Shown piece by piece: positions 31,121 to 38,630 of a stretch of DNA of 41,214 nt. The stretch covers positions 1-41,214 of the forward strand of contig NZ_MJAJ01000070.1 in the NCBI RefSeq assembly GCF_001746365.1. Direction: 5' to 3'. Below the pieces are notes generated by a model that saw only the letters and a program-made list of their open reading frames with translations, had not been told where the DNA came from and made no database searches. The position numbers and the translations under genes are program-made. Numbering within the stretch: position 1 is the first letter of the stretch; each line of letters starts with the position of its first letter. This DNA comes from Streptomyces sp. LUP30. Lineage in GTDB: Bacteria > Actinomycetota > Actinomycetes > Streptomycetales > Streptomycetaceae.

Positions 31121-32218
31121 GTGGACGTGCAGAAGAAGCTCGACGAGATCGTCACGGCGGTCTCCAGTGCCCGGTCGATGCCGATGTCGGCCTCGTGCGT
31201 GGTCAACCGCGCGGACCTGCTCGCCCTGCTCGAAGAGGTGCGCGCGGCCCTGCCCGACTCGCTGGCCCAGGCCGAGGAGCTGATCGGCGGCCGTGAGCAG
31301 ATGGTCGAGCAGGCCCGCCAGGAGGCCGAGCGGATCATCTCCACCGCGCACGCCGAACGCGGCTCCCTGATCTCCGACACCGAGATCGCCCGCCGCTCCC
31401 AGGCCGAGGCCGACCGCATCCTCGCCGAGGCCCGCAAGGAGGCCGAGGAGGTCCGCGCCGAGGCCGACGACTACGTCGACTCCAAGCTCGCGAACTTCGA
31501 GGTCGTCCTCACCAAGACGCTCGGCTCGGTCGGCCGGGGTCGCGAGAAGCTCCTCGGCACCGGCCCGGGCGTCGACGAGAACGGCTATGAGGACGAGGAC
31601 GCCCCCGAGCGCAGCCACGACCCCGCCACCCTGCGCCGTGACGCCGACGCCTACGTCGACACCAAGCTGGGCGCCTTCGAGGCGGTCCTCGCCAAGACCC
31701 TGGAGGCGGTCGGCCGCGGCCGCCAGAAGCTGCACGGCCGCATCGCCACGGACGACCTCGGCGCCCTCGCCGGCGACACGACGACGTTCCAGCACTCCTC
31801 CGACGCCGACTACCTCGCCGACCTGACCGCCCTCGCGGAGCAGGACGCGATCGCCGGACAGCCCGTCCAGCAGCCGTACGAACAGCGGGAACCGCAGCCG
31901 GTCTACGGCTACCAGCAGGCGGCGGACGGCTACGCGCAGCCGACGGACCCCTACGGCTACCAGCAGCAGGAACAGCAGACCTACGGTCAGCAGGACGCCT
32001 ACGGCTACCAGCAGGCGGACCCCTACGCGTACGGCTACGACAACAGCGCGCAGGCCCCCTACGACCCCCACCAGGCCGCCCAGCAGACCCAGCAGGCACA
32101 GCAGCAGCCGCAGCAGCAGGCTCAGCAGGGGTACGCCCTGGACGAGACCAGCCTCTTCGACACCGGCATGATCAGCGCCGAGCAGTTGCGCGCGTACGAG
32201 CAGGAACGCGGCCTGTAG
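31121..32218 (+). CDS. Coiled-coil protein with duplicated module and Q/Y-rich tail
   Basis: This 365-residue protein consists of a helical N-terminus and a coiled coil rich in Ala/Glu/Arg (residues 50-118), reminiscent of DivIVA and ATP-synthase b subunits. A 35-residue module follows, present twice (112-146 and 172-206, DDYVDSKLANFE and DAYVDTKLGAFE). A low-complexity Gln/Tyr/Pro/Asp tail (about 247-338) comes next, then a short conserved-looking end (DETSLFDTGMISAEQLRAYE). YGYQQ occurs at residues 262, 278 and 294, an exact 16-residue spacing. There is no signal peptide or membrane segment. Databases often label such proteins as cell-division initiation or ATP synthase F0-like; the function is unproven. 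GTG 31121 is the only good start. Confidence 0.85.
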   Translation: MDVQKKLDEIVTAVSSARSMPMSASCVVNRADLLALLEEVRAALPDSLAQAEELIGGREQMVEQARQEAERIISTAHAERGSLISDTEIARRSQAEADRILAEARKEAEEVRAEADDYVDSKLANFEVVLTKTLGSVGRGREKLLGTGPGVDENGYEDEDAPERSHDPATLRRDADAYVDTKLGAFEAVLAKTLEAVGRGRQKLHGRIATDDLGALAGDTTTFQHSSDADYLADLTALAEQDAIAGQPVQQPYEQREPQPVYGYQQAADGYAQPTDPYGYQQQEQQTYGQQDAYGYQQADPYAYGYDNSAQAPYDPHQAAQQTQQAQQQPQQQAQQGYALDETSLFDTGMISAEQLRAYEQERGL

Positions 32219-32251
32219 GAACCCTGGAGGAACGTCGTCGCGCCCACCCGA

Positions 32252-32278
32252 TTGGGCTGTGGACGAAAGCTTTAGTAT
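32252..32278 (+). promoter_or_regulatory. Candidate promoter of the DUF177-rpmF-rnc cluster
   Basis: TTGGGC and TAGTAT (32273-32278) are 15 bases apart, about 115 bases before the DUF177 start, within a locally AT-richer stretch. The -10 is good and the spacing short. Confidence 0.4.
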
Positions 32279-32391
32279 CCTGGCTCTTCGGTCGCGTGTG
32301 CGCTTCGCTGTCTTCGTATACGCCCGCGATCGCCGCTGCCCGCAGCACCGAGGGCAGCGGCCCTCATTGAGCTCGAAGATCGAAAGCAGGA

Positions 32392-33045
32392 ATGGCCCTG
32401 AACGCCCGCCTCGACCACCGCAACCCTCTTGTGTTCGACACACACGAGCTGGGGCGGCGTCCTGGCGCGCTGCAGCGCCTGACCCGTGAGATCGACGCTC
32501 CCAAGGATCTCGGGATCCTGGGAGTCATCGGCGTGCCGGAAGGCGCTCCGGTGGAGCTCGAACTCCGACTCGAGTCGGTCATGGAAGGGGTGCTCGTCAC
32601 AGGCACCGCCCGTGCACAGGCCGAGGGGGAGTGCGTAAGGTGTCTGGAGCCGCTCGAGCTTGATCTCGAAGCGGAGTTCCAGGAGATGTTCTCGTACCCT
32701 GACGCCGACGACCGGGGCCGTGTGAAAGCGGAGCCGGCCGACGACGCCGAGGAAGACGAGGACAGGCTCTTTCTCGAGGACGGCCTGTTCGACCTCGAGC
32801 CCGTGCTGCGTGATGCGGTGGTGCTCGCACTGCCGATGCAGCCGGTGTGCCAGGACGACTGCCCCGGCCTGTGCTCCCAGTGCGGAGCCCGGCTGGCGGA
32901 CGACCCGGGGCACAACCATGACGCCACCGACATCCGTTGGGCGGCACTGCAGGGACTCGCCGGTTCACTCGAAGACGGCGAGAAGGACGAGATGAGCGGC
33001 GGCGTGCCTCGATCAGCGCCCGCCGACGAGAAGCAGGAGAAGTAG
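32392..33045 (+). CDS. DUF177 (YceD-family) protein
   Basis: The 217-residue product matches DUF177, whose genes lie next to rpmF in most bacteria and whose members are linked to 23S rRNA accumulation and L32 assembly. Four cysteines form metal-site-like pairs: GECVRCLEPL, then CQDDCPGLCSQCGARL. The middle is very acidic (ADDAEEDEDRLF). A charged C-terminal tail follows. ATG 32392 has GCAGGA upstream. It is followed by rpmF after 2 bases, so expression is coupled. Confidence 0.92.
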   Translation: MALNARLDHRNPLVFDTHELGRRPGALQRLTREIDAPKDLGILGVIGVPEGAPVELELRLESVMEGVLVTGTARAQAEGECVRCLEPLELDLEAEFQEMFSYPDADDRGRVKAEPADDAEEDEDRLFLEDGLFDLEPVLRDAVVLALPMQPVCQDDCPGLCSQCGARLADDPGHNHDATDIRWAALQGLAGSLEDGEKDEMSGGVPRSAPADEKQEK

Positions 33046-33047
33046 CC

Positions 33048-33221
33048 GTGGCTGTTCCGAAGCGGAAGATGTCGCGCAGCAACACGCGCCACCGCCGGTC
33101 GCAGTGGAAGGCTGCGGTCCCCACCCTGGTTGCGTGCGAGCGCTGCCACGAGCCCAAGCTGCAGCACATTGCGTGCCCGTCTTGCGGCACCTACAACAAG
33201 CGCCAGGTCCTCGAGGTCTGA
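33048..33221 (+). CDS. rpmF: 50S ribosomal protein L32 (zinc-binding form)
   Basis: The 57-residue L32 protein begins MAVPKRKMSRSNTRHRRSQW, diagnostic of the family. CERC and CPSC pairs mark the zinc-ribbon form. GTG 33048 lies 2 bases after the DUF177 stop with AGGAG upstream. rnc starts 19 bases after its stop. Confidence 0.98.
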   Translation: MAVPKRKMSRSNTRHRRSQWKAAVPTLVACERCHEPKLQHIACPSCGTYNKRQVLEV

Positions 33222-33240
33222 GCGGCTGGTGAGAGGCTCC

Positions 33241-34059
33241 ATGTCTGACGCCAAGGCGGACACGACCGCCAAGAAAAAGGCGGACACCACAGCCTCGTCC
33301 CACACGCTTCTGGAAGGGCGGCTCGGCTATCAGCTCGAGTCCGCCCTTCTGGTGCGTGCACTGACCCACCGTTCCTACGCGTACGAGAACGGCGGTCTGC
33401 CGACGAACGAGCGGCTGGAGTTCCTCGGGGACTCCGTGCTCGGCCTCGTCGTCACGGACACGCTGTACCGCACCCACCCCGACCTGCCCGAAGGCCAGCT
33501 GGCCAAGCTTCGGGCCGCGGTGGTCAACTCACGTGCGCTGGCGGAGGTCGGCCGTGGCCTCGACCTGGGCTCCTTCATCCGGCTCGGCCGGGGCGAAGAG
33601 GGCACGGGCGGCCGGGACAAGGCGTCCATCCTCGCCGACACCCTGGAAGCGGTGATCGGCGCGGTCTATCTCGACCAGGGCCTCGAAGCGGCCTCCGAAC
33701 TGGTGCACCGCCTGTTCGACCCGCTGATCGAGAAGTCCTCCAACCTCGGTGCCGGCCTGGACTGGAAGACCAGTCTCCAGGAGCTCACCGCGACCGAAGG
33801 GCTCGGCGTCCCCGAGTACCTGGTCACGGAGACCGGTCCCGACCACGAGAAGACCTTCACTGCTGCCGCCCGCGTCGGAGGCGTCTCGTACGGCACCGGC
33901 ACCGGCCGCAGCAAGAAGGAGGCGGAGCAGCAGGCCGCCGAGTCCGCGTGGCGGTCCATCCGGGCCGCGGCGGACGAGCGCGCCAAGGCGGAGCAGACGG
34001 CTCAGGCCGTCCAGGCCGCCGAAGGCAGCACGCCGGACCCCGAGTCCGCCTCCGCCTGA
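33241..34059 (+). CDS. rnc: Ribonuclease III
   Basis: This 272-residue double-strand-specific endoribonuclease has the signature NERLEFLGDSVLGL (Glu60, Asp64) and the second acidic pair in DTLEAVIGAVYLD (Asp133, Glu136). A C-terminal double-stranded RNA-binding domain (SLQELTATEGLGVPEYLV through KKEAEQQAAESAW) is also present. In S. coelicolor this gene is absB, needed for normal antibiotic production and rRNA processing. A Lys/Ala N-terminal extension of about 20 residues and an Ala/Glu tail are typical of Streptomyces. ATG 33241 has GAGAGG upstream. It belongs to the DUF177-rpmF-rnc operon. Confidence 0.97.
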   Translation: MSDAKADTTAKKKADTTASSHTLLEGRLGYQLESALLVRALTHRSYAYENGGLPTNERLEFLGDSVLGLVVTDTLYRTHPDLPEGQLAKLRAAVVNSRALAEVGRGLDLGSFIRLGRGEEGTGGRDKASILADTLEAVIGAVYLDQGLEAASELVHRLFDPLIEKSSNLGAGLDWKTSLQELTATEGLGVPEYLVTETGPDHEKTFTAAARVGGVSYGTGTGRSKKEAEQQAAESAWRSIRAAADERAKAEQTAQAVQAAEGSTPDPESASA

Positions 34060-34102
34060 CCGGCACAGCAGCAGCGACACAGTAGAACAGCAGTACGAGA
34101 CG

Positions 34103-34132
34103 AGCGCCCGCCCCCGCAGGGAGGCGGGCGTT
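34103..34132 (+). terminator. Hairpin between rnc and mutM
   Basis: CGCCCGCC (34105-34112) pairs with GGCGGGCG (34123-34130), extended by two further pairs (one G-U), with a 10-base loop. It lies 17 bases before mutM, so it may be an attenuator or partial terminator that lowers mutM expression. Confidence 0.55.
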
Positions 34133-34148
34133 CCGTACGGGGGATCCC

Positions 34149-35009
34149 ATGCCCGAGTTGCCCGAGGTCGAGGTCGTCCGGCGCGGTCTGGAGCGGTGGG
34201 TCGCCCATCGCACGGTGGCCGACGCCGAGGTGCTGCACCCGCGCGCCGTGCGCCGGCACATCGCCGGCGGCGACGACTTCGCGCAGCGCCTCACGGGCCA
34301 TCGCGTCGGAACCCCCAGCCGGCGCGGCAAGTACCTGTGGCTGCCGCTGGAGGACTCCCCCCTGGCGGTGCTGGCCCACCTCGGCATGAGCGGTCAGCTT
34401 CTGGTCCAGCCGCACGAGGCCCCCGACGAGAAGCATCTGCGCGTCCGGGTGCGGTTCGCCGACGAGGTGGACACCGAGCTGCGCTTCGTGGACCAGCGCA
34501 CCTTCGGCGGCCTGTCCCTGCACGACACCACCCCGGACGGCCTGCCGGACGTCATCGCGCACATCGCCCGCGACCCCCTCGACCCGCTGTTCGACGACGA
34601 GGCGTTCCACCAGGCCCTGCGACGCAAGCGCACCACGATCAAGCGGGCCCTGCTCGACCAGTCGCTGATCAGCGGCGTCGGCAACATCTACGCGGACGAG
34701 GCCCTGTGGCGGGCCCGGCTGCACTACGACCGCCCGACGGGGAACCTCACCCGTCCGCGCACGCGCGAACTCCTGGGCCACGTCCGGGACGTGATGAACG
34801 CGGCGCTGGCCGTCGGCGGCACCAGCTTCGACAGCCTGTACGTCAACGTCAACGGCGAATCCGGCTACTTCGACCGGTCGCTGGACGCCTACGGGCGCGA
34901 GGGACTGCCGTGCAAGCGGTGCGGCACGCCCATGCGCCGGCGTCCGTGGATGAACCGGTCCAGCTACTTCTGCCCGAAGTGTCAGACGCCGCCGCGCATA
35001 CCGTCGTAA
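34149..35009 (+). CDS. mutM: Formamidopyrimidine-DNA glycosylase
   Basis: This 286-residue base-excision repair enzyme removes 8-oxoguanine and formamidopyrimidines. The catalytic N-terminus is MPELPEVE (Pro2, Glu3). The helix-two-turn-helix has LISGVGNIYADEALWRA, and the C-terminal zinc finger is CKRCGTPM...YFCPKCQ. The length is normal. ATG 34149 follows GGGGGATCCC. The last 28 bases overlap the convergent HxlR-family gene. Confidence 0.97.
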   Translation: MPELPEVEVVRRGLERWVAHRTVADAEVLHPRAVRRHIAGGDDFAQRLTGHRVGTPSRRGKYLWLPLEDSPLAVLAHLGMSGQLLVQPHEAPDEKHLRVRVRFADEVDTELRFVDQRTFGGLSLHDTTPDGLPDVIAHIARDPLDPLFDDEAFHQALRRKRTTIKRALLDQSLISGVGNIYADEALWRARLHYDRPTGNLTRPRTRELLGHVRDVMNAALAVGGTSFDSLYVNVNGESGYFDRSLDAYGREGLPCKRCGTPMRRRPWMNRSSYFCPKCQTPPRIPS

Positions 35010-35383
35010 CGCTCGCGGGCCGCGAGGACGTCGTCCATCCGCCCTTCCAGGTGGTGGATCAGACTGAGCAGCCGTTCGGCCACCTCGCGCCCGAGCGGGG
35101 TCAGTTCGTAGTCCACGCGGGGCGGGTTGGTGGGCTGCGCCTCGCGGTGCACCAGCCCGTCGCGTTCCAGGGCGTGCAGCGTCTGGGACAGCATCTTCTC
35201 GCTCACGCCGTCGACCCGGCGACGCAGCTCGTTGAACCGGAGCGAGCCCTCGTACAGCGCGCCGAGCGTGAGCCCGCCCCAACGGCCGGTGATGTGCTCC
35301 AGCGTGCCGCGCGAGGGGCAGGCCTTGGCGAACACGTTGAACGGGAGGTCGCGGTCCTCCGCGCCCACCTGGGTGATGGTCAT
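34982..35383 (-). CDS. HxlR-family (DUF24) transcriptional regulator
   Basis: This 133-residue winged-helix protein has the HxlR pattern: CPSRGTLEHITGRWGGLTLGAL, then LRFNELRRRVDGVSEKMLSQTL, then ERDGLVHREAQPTNPPRVDYELT. The single cysteine, Cys22, lies where redox-sensing members (YodB, HypR, QorR types) keep their sensor thiol. It is divergent from a flavodoxin-fold quinone reductase, and a perfect 21-base palindrome lies between. The expected role is repression of the reductase until quinones or electrophiles modify the protein. Its 3' end overlaps mutM. Confidence 0.93.
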   Translation of the reverse strand: MTITQVGAEDRDLPFNVFAKACPSRGTLEHITGRWGGLTLGALYEGSLRFNELRRRVDGVSEKMLSQTLHALERDGLVHREAQPTNPPRVDYELTPLGREVAERLLSLIHHLEGRMDDVLAARERYDGMRGGV

Positions 35384-35423
35384 AAGCGGGAGCGTACTCC
35401 AAGGCAGCGCTAACCGGTAGGTT

Positions 35424-35444
35424 GCACTAACTAGAAGTTAGTGC
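35424..35444. promoter_or_regulatory. 21-base perfect palindromic operator of the HxlR regulator
   Basis: GCACTAACT and AGTTAGTGC are exact 9-base arms around AGA, inside the 117-base gap between the two divergent starts. It is AT-rich against the background and has the form of known HxlR/DUF24 operators (TACT...AGTA type). Confidence 0.85.
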
Positions 35445-35500
35445 TTTCCTTCAGTCACTGCCCATGAGCTGGCTCGCAGCTCTGTCCACGAGGAGTGAGC

Positions 35501-36106
35501 ATGTCCCCCTCTGCCGTCCCGGCCGTCCCTGTCATCTCGGTCGCCTACCACTCCGGCTACGGCCACACCGCCGTCCTCGCCGAGGCCGTGCGCGCGGGAG
35601 CCGTCGACGCCGGCGCCGAGGTGCACCTGATCAAGGTCGACGAGATCACCGAGGAGCAGTGGACCCGGCTCGACGGCTCGGACGCGATCGTCTTCGGCTC
35701 GCCCACCTACATGGGCACCGCGTCGGGCGCGTTCCACGCCTTCGCGGAAGCGACCTCCGCCCGCTGGGCCACCCAGGCCTGGAAGGACAAGCTGGCCGCC
35801 GGGTTCACCAACTCCGGTTCCAAGAGCGGGGACAAGCTGCACACGCTGCAGTTCTTCCAGATCCTGGCCGCACAGCTCGGCATGCACTGGGTCAACCTCG
35901 GTCTGCTGCCCGGCTGGAACAGCTCCACCGGCTCCGAGAACGACCTCAACCGACTCGGCGTGTTCCTCGGCGCGGCCGCGCAGACCAACGTCGACGAGGG
36001 TCCGGACGCCGTGCACAAGGCCGACGTCGCGACGGCGGAACACCTGGGCCGCAGGGTCGCCGAGACGGCGAGGACCTTCCTGGCCGGCCGCACCCAGGCC
36101 GCTTGA
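35501..36106 (+). CDS. Flavodoxin-fold NAD(P)H:quinone oxidoreductase (WrbA-like)
   Basis: The 201-residue product has an FMN-binding fold: AYHSGYGHTAVLAEAV (phosphate loop), FGSPTYMGTASGAFHAF and AAGFTNSGSKSGDK. It reduces quinones or other electrophiles by two electrons using NAD(P)H in the cytoplasm. I chose ATG 35501, which has AGGAG 5 bases upstream; the in-frame GTG at 35495 lies inside that ribosome site. The divergent HxlR regulator and the palindrome between them indicate a quinone- or diamide-inducible detoxification unit. Confidence 0.92.
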   Translation: MSPSAVPAVPVISVAYHSGYGHTAVLAEAVRAGAVDAGAEVHLIKVDEITEEQWTRLDGSDAIVFGSPTYMGTASGAFHAFAEATSARWATQAWKDKLAAGFTNSGSKSGDKLHTLQFFQILAAQLGMHWVNLGLLPGWNSSTGSENDLNRLGVFLGAAAQTNVDEGPDAVHKADVATAEHLGRRVAETARTFLAGRTQAA

Positions 36107-36149
36107 TCGTTTCTGCTGCAGAACCGGCCGGCGCGGGGCGGCGGGAGCC

Positions 36150-37313
36150 TCAGTAGCCGAAGTCCTGCGTCCACCAGGGGCCGCCGGGGCCGAGGTGGAC
36201 GCCGACGCCGAGGGTCTTGAAGTCGCAGTTCAGGATGTTGGCCCTGTGGCCGGGGCTGTTCATCCAGGCCGCCATGACCGCGGCCGCGTCGGCCTGGCCG
36301 CGGGCTATGTTCTCGCCGCCGAGGTCGGATATGCCGGCCTTGGCCGCCCGGTCCCAGGGGCTCGCCCCGTCCGGGTCGGTGTGGTCGAAGAAGCCTCGCG
36401 CGGCCATGTCGTCGCTGAACTTCTCGGCGAGGTCCGACAGCGCGCTGTTCGCCGAGAGGGCGCTGCAGCCGACCTTGGCCCGCTCCTCGTTGACGAGGCT
36501 CAGCACCTCGGCCGCCGCCTGGGTCTCGGCCGAGACCGTCACCGGCGTCTCGGCGCGCTGCGGCGCCTTGGTGGCCGGCTTCGACCTGGACGGCGTGCTC
36601 TGCGGCTTCTGCGCCGGCTTCGAGGGCGTGGCCTGCGGCTTCTCGGTGGCCGTCTTGCTCGGCGAGGCCGAGGCCGAGGCCGAGGGCGCGGAGGTGGAGG
36701 CGGAGGGGGACGCGGAGGCCGTGGAGGCGGACGGCGACGCGGGCCGGCCGGCGTGACGGCTGGTCGACGCGGAGCCGCGGTCGGACTCGGCGGAGCCGGA
36801 CGTGCCGCCCTGCTCGGCGGCCGAGTTGGTCGGCGAGCCCGCGGCCTGCACCTTGTCGGCGGGGCCGTTGCCGCCGCCGAGCCGGTAGCTGTCGAGACCC
36901 GGCACCACGCCCGTGGCCACCGCGACGGTGCCCAGGGCGACCGCGGCGGACACGCCGAGCAGGCCCGTCTTCACCGGCGTGACGACCCGCTTCTTGCGAC
37001 GGCGGCCCGAGCCGTCCCGGCCCGAACCCGGGCGCGGGACCCTGCCGCCGGGAGCGAAGCCGCCGGCCGGGAACACGGCGGTGTCGGCACGCGCGTGCTC
37101 GTCGTGCATGGCGAACAGGTACTCCTGGCTGCGGGCCACGGAGTCGGCGTAGGCCTCGGGGTTCAGGTACGGCGCGATGCCCATCGTGGGGCGGTCGCTG
37201 CCGTAACGGTCCTGCGGGGTGTGACCGTCCGCGTGCGAGCCGTGCGTCTGTGTGACCCCCGTGGCGCGGCTCGTGGCGGCGCGGCCGGCGGCGGAGCGTC
37301 GGTGGCGTCCCAT
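36150..37313 (-). CDS. Membrane-anchored CAP-domain (SCP/PR-1-like) protein
   Basis: The 387-residue product has a cytoplasmic Gly/Arg-rich N-terminus of about 110 residues that ends in RRRKKR, then a membrane segment (about 117-139). A Ser/Ala/Pro/Thr/Lys-rich linker (about 150-260) spans the wall, and a C-terminal CAP domain (about 265-387) shows LVNEERAKVGCSALSAN, MAARGFFDHTDPDG, GENIA and WMNSPGHRANILNCDF. The domain should face outside. CAP proteins in actinomycetes are linked to cell-wall and sporulation processes, but the biochemical activity is unclear. A 20-base near-palindrome lies about 90 bases upstream. Confidence 0.92.
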   Translation of the reverse strand: MGRHRRSAAGRAATSRATGVTQTHGSHADGHTPQDRYGSDRPTMGIAPYLNPEAYADSVARSQEYLFAMHDEHARADTAVFPAGGFAPGGRVPRPGSGRDGSGRRRKKRVVTPVKTGLLGVSAAVALGTVAVATGVVPGLDSYRLGGGNGPADKVQAAGSPTNSAAEQGGTSGSAESDRGSASTSRHAGRPASPSASTASASPSASTSAPSASASASPSKTATEKPQATPSKPAQKPQSTPSRSKPATKAPQRAETPVTVSAETQAAAEVLSLVNEERAKVGCSALSANSALSDLAEKFSDDMAARGFFDHTDPDGASPWDRAAKAGISDLGGENIARGQADAAAVMAAWMNSPGHRANILNCDFKTLGVGVHLGPGGPWWTQDFGY

Positions 37314-37401
37314 GTCCTTGCCTTCCAGTCCAAGCGGTGTTTCCCCACGGTCGGCCGGGGCCCGGGGCGTCGCGCGCCTCCTGCTCCCTCTGGTCGACCG
37401 G

Positions 37402-37421
37402 ACTCACCCGATCGAGTGAGT
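37402..37421. promoter_or_regulatory. 20-base near-palindrome upstream of the CAP gene
   Basis: ACTCACCCGATCGAGTGAGT is symmetric except for one pair. It lies 89 bases before the CAP gene start and 90 bases before acyP, in their shared divergent gap, and fits a dimeric repressor site. Confidence 0.5.
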
Positions 37422-37510
37422 TTCATCTGAGAATCGTTGGGTGGGGACGGTACCTCATGGCGCCCGGGGAGGAAGTGCCCCGAGAGACTTTGCCCGGTTA
37501 GGTTGCACCC

Positions 37511-37792
37511 ATGAGCGAGGATGTACGGCTGGTCGCCTGGGTGCGCGGACACGTCCAGGGCGTGGGATTCCGCTGGTTCACGCGGGCGAAGGCGTTGGAG
37601 ATCGGCGGCCTGAGTGGTTTTGCTCTCAATTTGGCCGACGGACGGGTCCAGGTGGTCGCCGAGGGCCGCCGCGAGGGCTGCGAGGGACTGCTCGGCTGGC
37701 TCCTCGGCGACGACACGCCCGGGCGCGTCGACGGCGTCACCGAGATATGGGACACACCGCGCGGCGGCTACGACGGCTTCGCGATCCGCTGA
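37511..37792 (+). CDS. acyP: Acylphosphatase
   Basis: This 93-residue enzyme hydrolyses acyl phosphates. The phosphate loop is RGHVQGVGFRWF with catalytic Arg21, and Asn40 lies in GFALNLADGRVQVVAEG. The length is normal. No Shine-Dalgarno sequence is seen; TAGGTT ends exactly 6 bases before ATG 37511, so the mRNA is probably leaderless. In many actinomycetes acyP precedes smc, as here. Confidence 0.95.
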   Translation: MSEDVRLVAWVRGHVQGVGFRWFTRAKALEIGGLSGFALNLADGRVQVVAEGRREGCEGLLGWLLGDDTPGRVDGVTEIWDTPRGGYDGFAIR

Positions 37793-38171
37793 GGAATGCG
37801 CGTGAGGCAGCCCGCGGAAGCGGGGGGATGTGCCACCGGCAGTTGCCGGAAAGGGAAAGCGGCAGGTGGTTGCCAAGAATCGCTTGCAGTGGCAGGCTCC
37901 GCACGCAAGGATGATCGCCACGCCTCCAGGGCCCCGCAGGAGCCGCAGCGCCGCCGTGACGGCCGCGTGCCACCGGGTTGCCCGCCAATACGGGGCGTGA
38001 TCGTGTTGACCGTCAAACTTTTTGGTGAGACGCTGAAAGCACCCCGCGCACCTCAGCTGTTTGGCATGGATGAACAGCAGGACGAACAAGATCCCGCCAA
38101 GCACCGCGGGTGCGAATCCCTCACGACCCACACCGCTTCGGTCGGTCACTCATTGTGGAGGACCATCCATC
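37793..38171. other. 379-base intergenic region after acyP
   Basis: I find no gene here. A small hairpin (CCGGC/GCCGG, 37836-37849) may end acyP. A T-rich stretch with TTGACC near 38007 is the best -35 candidate for the 67-residue coiled-coil gene, but I cannot place a matching -10. A minus-strand frame with a hydrophobic run crosses the region and was rejected. Confidence 0.5.
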
Positions 38172-38375
38172 ATGGCAAAGGCGCTTCTCGGTTACGTCGG
38201 CGGCTCCGACCCGCGGCTCCTCGCCGAGATGCGACGGCTCCAGCAGCGTGTACAAGATCTGGAATCCGAGCTCGGACGGATCCAGGCCGAGAACGACGCG
38301 CTGACGGCTGCCGCTTCTCACGAATCGCTTCTGGAGAGCATCGACGCACGCCAGGCGGAGCCTGCGCTCACCTGA
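38172..38375 (+). CDS. Small coiled-coil protein of unknown function
   Basis: The 67-residue product begins MAKALLGYVGGSDPRLLAEM, followed by a heptad-patterned helix (MRRLQQRVQDLESELGRIQA) and a short polar tail. It has no Cys, membrane or signal segment. ATG 38172 has GGAGG upstream. It is flanked by its own leader and a T-tailed terminator, so it is monocistronic. Dimerisation through the coiled coil is expected. I know no function; the position between acyP and smc seems conserved in Streptomyces. Confidence 0.85.
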   Translation: MAKALLGYVGGSDPRLLAEMRRLQQRVQDLESELGRIQAENDALTAAASHESLLESIDARQAEPALT

Positions 38376-38458
38376 TCGCTGCACCGCTGTACAACGGCAT
38401 CGCAGTGGTCGGGCGGCACACACCAACCGCGTCGGACCGCTAAGTTGTCAGAGTTTGC

Positions 38459-38494
38459 AAGGGACGCCGATTCGGCGTCCCTTCTTTCTTTCCT
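38459..38494 (+). terminator. Intrinsic terminator with T-rich tail
   Basis: Arms AAGGGACGCC and GGCGTCCCTT close a 5-base loop and are followed by TCTTTCTTTCC. A T-rich tail is unusual among the terminators in this window. It isolates the coiled-coil gene from smc. Confidence 0.9.
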
Positions 38495-38568
38495 GCCGCT
38501 TCCGTGGCCCCCGCCGATGGTTCCCCCACGCACCCTTTCAGTCTCTTAACGTTTGGTGTGCCCTGCGC

Positions 38569-38622
38569 GTTCATGGGTGAAACCGCGGGTTCATGGAGTG
38601 AGACACCCCCGGAAGGTAGAGT
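38569..38622 (+). promoter_or_regulatory. smc: smc promoter region with direct repeats
   Basis: GTTCATGG occurs at 38569-38576 and 38589-38596, 20 bases apart, which is two helical turns. A possible promoter TGGAGT-17-TAGAGT (38594-38622) overlaps the second copy. TAGAGT ends 8 bases before the GTG of smc, so the leader is very short. Confidence 0.45.
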
Positions 38623-38630
38623 CCAGCGCC

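Noticed and set aside
37314..37510. c-di-AMP (ydaO-type) riboswitch before the CAP gene
   Set aside because: Some short matches (GGGGAAACAC, GGTGAGTCC) are present, but the leader is too short and the conserved cores are incomplete and out of order.
37163..38149. Minus-strand frame starting MTDRSGVGREGF with a hydrophobic run (LGGILFVLLFIHAKQ)
   Set aside because: It runs antisense through acyP and the CAP gene, has mixed GC3 and becomes Arg/Pro-rich; the membrane-like stretch is probably chance.
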